NCBI GenBank assembly: GCA_902772685.1
Contig: CACYBO010000006.1
Coordinates: 1 to 15,198 of the forward strand
Origin: an uncultured Eubacteriales bacterium
GTDB lineage: Bacteria > Bacillota > Clostridia > Peptostreptococcales > Anaerovoracaceae
Length of the DNA stretch: 15,198 nt
Reading direction: 5' to 3'
The notes under the pieces were generated by a model, which ran no database searches, had not been told where the DNA came from, and saw nothing but the letters and a program-made list of their open reading frames with translations. Position 1 is the stretch's first letter, and each line of letters opens with the position of its first letter. Below, piece after piece: positions 14,429 through 15,198 of the stretch. Both the position numbers and the translations under genes were made by a program.

Positions 14429-14971
14429 CTACAGCTCTGCACCCAGTTTTTCAAGTTCTGCCAGCGTATCCTCCATCTGCGAAAGGTCCTTCGGATCATT
14501 AGCGAAGATTGATTTGGCAAATGCAACTTCCCATCCCAGATACTCTGCAATGCATTCGAACTGCTTCTGTATAATCTCATATTCCGGATCATCCAGCTCT
14601 GCTCCGCCGATCACGACGGTTCCGATTTTCTTACCACTCCCAAGTTTCGTCGCTCGCGCATAAAACTTGTCGATGATGAGTTTCAGCTGCGCTGTTACAC
14701 CCCACCAGTAAACCGGTGTCGCGAAAATAATTGCATCGGCAGCTTCCACTGCTTCATTGATCTCCGGTGAATCATCGGCGAATATGCACCTGCTCATGCT
14801 GCCGCAGGCGTTGCAGCCTTTGCATGGGAGGATGTTTTTGCCTTCCGCATCGATCTGTGTTATCTCAATATCCGCTGCATCGGTTCTCGACTCTATGCCT
14901 CTTGTAATTGCCTTGACTGCTGTCAGTGTATTGCCCTTTCTGGGGCTTCCGTTAATAATCAGTACTTTCAT
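14429..14971 (-). CDS. Flavodoxin-fold NAD(P)H reductase with clustered cysteines
   Basis: The 180-residue protein is an FMN-dependent oxidoreductase of the NADPH-FMN-reductase/iron-sulfur flavoprotein group. The FMN phosphate loop is NGSPRKGNT at 7-15, and TPVYWWGVTAQLKLIIDKF is the second flavin-binding stretch. Cys50, Cys53, Cys56 and Cys62 form a CX2CX2CX5C cluster, within the pattern that binds [4Fe-4S] in archaeal iron-sulfur flavoprotein Isf. Several related reductases carry similar cysteines without a proven cluster. It would pass electrons between pyridine nucleotides or ferredoxin and small acceptors such as quinones or oxygen species. AGGAGG lies seven bases upstream of the ATG. 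It is a single gene, convergent with the lipoprotein hydrolase gene across a 42-base gap in which I see only a weak CCGC-CT-GCGG hairpin. Confidence 0.93.
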   Translation of the reverse strand: MKVLIINGSPRKGNTLTAVKAITRGIESRTDAADIEITQIDAEGKNILPCKGCNACGSMSRCIFADDSPEINEAVEAADAIIFATPVYWWGVTAQLKLIIDKFYARATKLGSGKKIGTVVIGGAELDDPEYEIIQKQFECIAEYLGWEVAFAKSIFANDPKDLSQMEDTLAELEKLGAEL

Positions 14972-15005
14972 ATATTCCCCTCCTGTTTTTTCTCTTTATG
15001 CCTTT

Positions 15006-15034
15006 ATGATAACAACAAAAAAGTAGTTCGGCAA
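15006..15034 (-). promoter_or_regulatory. Likely promoter of the flavodoxin-fold reductase
   Basis: On the minus strand TTGCCG (15034-15029) and TATCAT (15011-15006) are 17 bases apart. The -10 is preceded by TGT, again an extended -10. The start of transcription would be near 14999, leaving a leader of about 28 bases that carries the AGGAGG site. Confidence 0.45.
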
Positions 15035-15198
15035 ACTGTTGTGCTGCCTTTGCGTCAAAATCTTCTGAAAGCCTTGGTGTATCTGGCTGAAACGCATTTT
15101 GTCCTTTTCCTGCAGCAATGATAAACCGCTCCGTTATTCGAATTGTCAGTTAACTTGACCCCGTTTTTCCCCTAAAATACCGCAAACTAGTTCGGAAA
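15035..15198. other. Non-coding tail with no recognised gene
   Basis: I find no credible coding frame or RNA gene here. Two things stand out: GTCAGTTAACTTGAC (15145-15159), a near-palindrome centred on GTTAAC, and TAGTTCGG at 15188-15195, which repeats a TAGTTCGG at about 15024-15031 inside the reductase promoter region. Either could belong to the control region of a gene beyond the window edge or to the end of a mobile element. Confidence 0.35.

Noticed and set aside
1..15198. CRISPR arrays, tRNA or rRNA genes, transposases or integrases
   Set aside because: I saw no regularly spaced repeats, no clover-leaf or rRNA-like stretches, and no mobile-element protein motifs in the window.

Overview
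The window looks like chromosomal DNA of an anaerobic or microaerophilic low-to-mid-GC Bacillota, probably a gut or oral clostridium. The evidence is tight operons, strong AGGAGG-type ribosome sites, a Big_2/FN3 surface protein, a lipoprotein hydrolase, a ferritin and a flavoprotein with a clustered-cysteine motif. No taxonomic marker gene is present, so this placement is an inference. I see no rRNA, tRNA, CRISPR array, transposase or phage gene. All protein assignments come from motifs read by eye and remembered families.

Layout. (1) Positions 1-147 are a divergent control region between a minus-strand gene that is cut off by the window edge (first seven codons only) and a plus-strand LysR regulator gene (148-1029). 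The regulator is followed 16 bases later by a CaiB/BaiF-family enzyme (1046-2224) whose residues match alpha-methylacyl-CoA racemase. (2) From 10109 down to 2267 eight minus-strand genes are packed with gaps of at most about 37 bases and probably form one operon. In transcription order they are: a secreted DUF4015 glycoside-hydrolase-like protein, a membrane-anchored FN3/Big_2/beta-propeller protein, a CsoR-family metal repressor with a His-rich tail, a DJ-1/PfpI protein, isopentenyl-diphosphate isomerase, IMP dehydrogenase, glyoxalase I and a Ca2+/H+ antiporter. (3) A ferritin gene (10732-10220, minus) has its own promoter and a strong hairpin terminator. (4) A plus-strand group at 10825-14386 encodes an HI0933-family flavoprotein, a membrane acyltransferase and an overlapping lipoprotein alpha/beta hydrolase. 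(5) A minus-strand flavodoxin-fold reductase with four clustered cysteines (14971-14429) ends the coding part. The last 227 bases hold its promoter and no gene.

How the genes may work together. The long operon mixes a cell-surface pair (hydrolase plus beta-propeller) with stress and homeostasis genes: metal sensing, carbonyl damage (DJ-1 and glyoxalase I) and calcium export, plus two housekeeping enzymes. The plus-strand acyltransferase and lipoprotein hydrolase could add and remove acyl groups on a surface polymer. The points most worth a second look are the trichomonad-like IMP dehydrogenase, the surface hydrolase/propeller pair, the CsoR-type repressor without visible copper genes, and two promoters placed so close to start codons that leaderless translation is likely.
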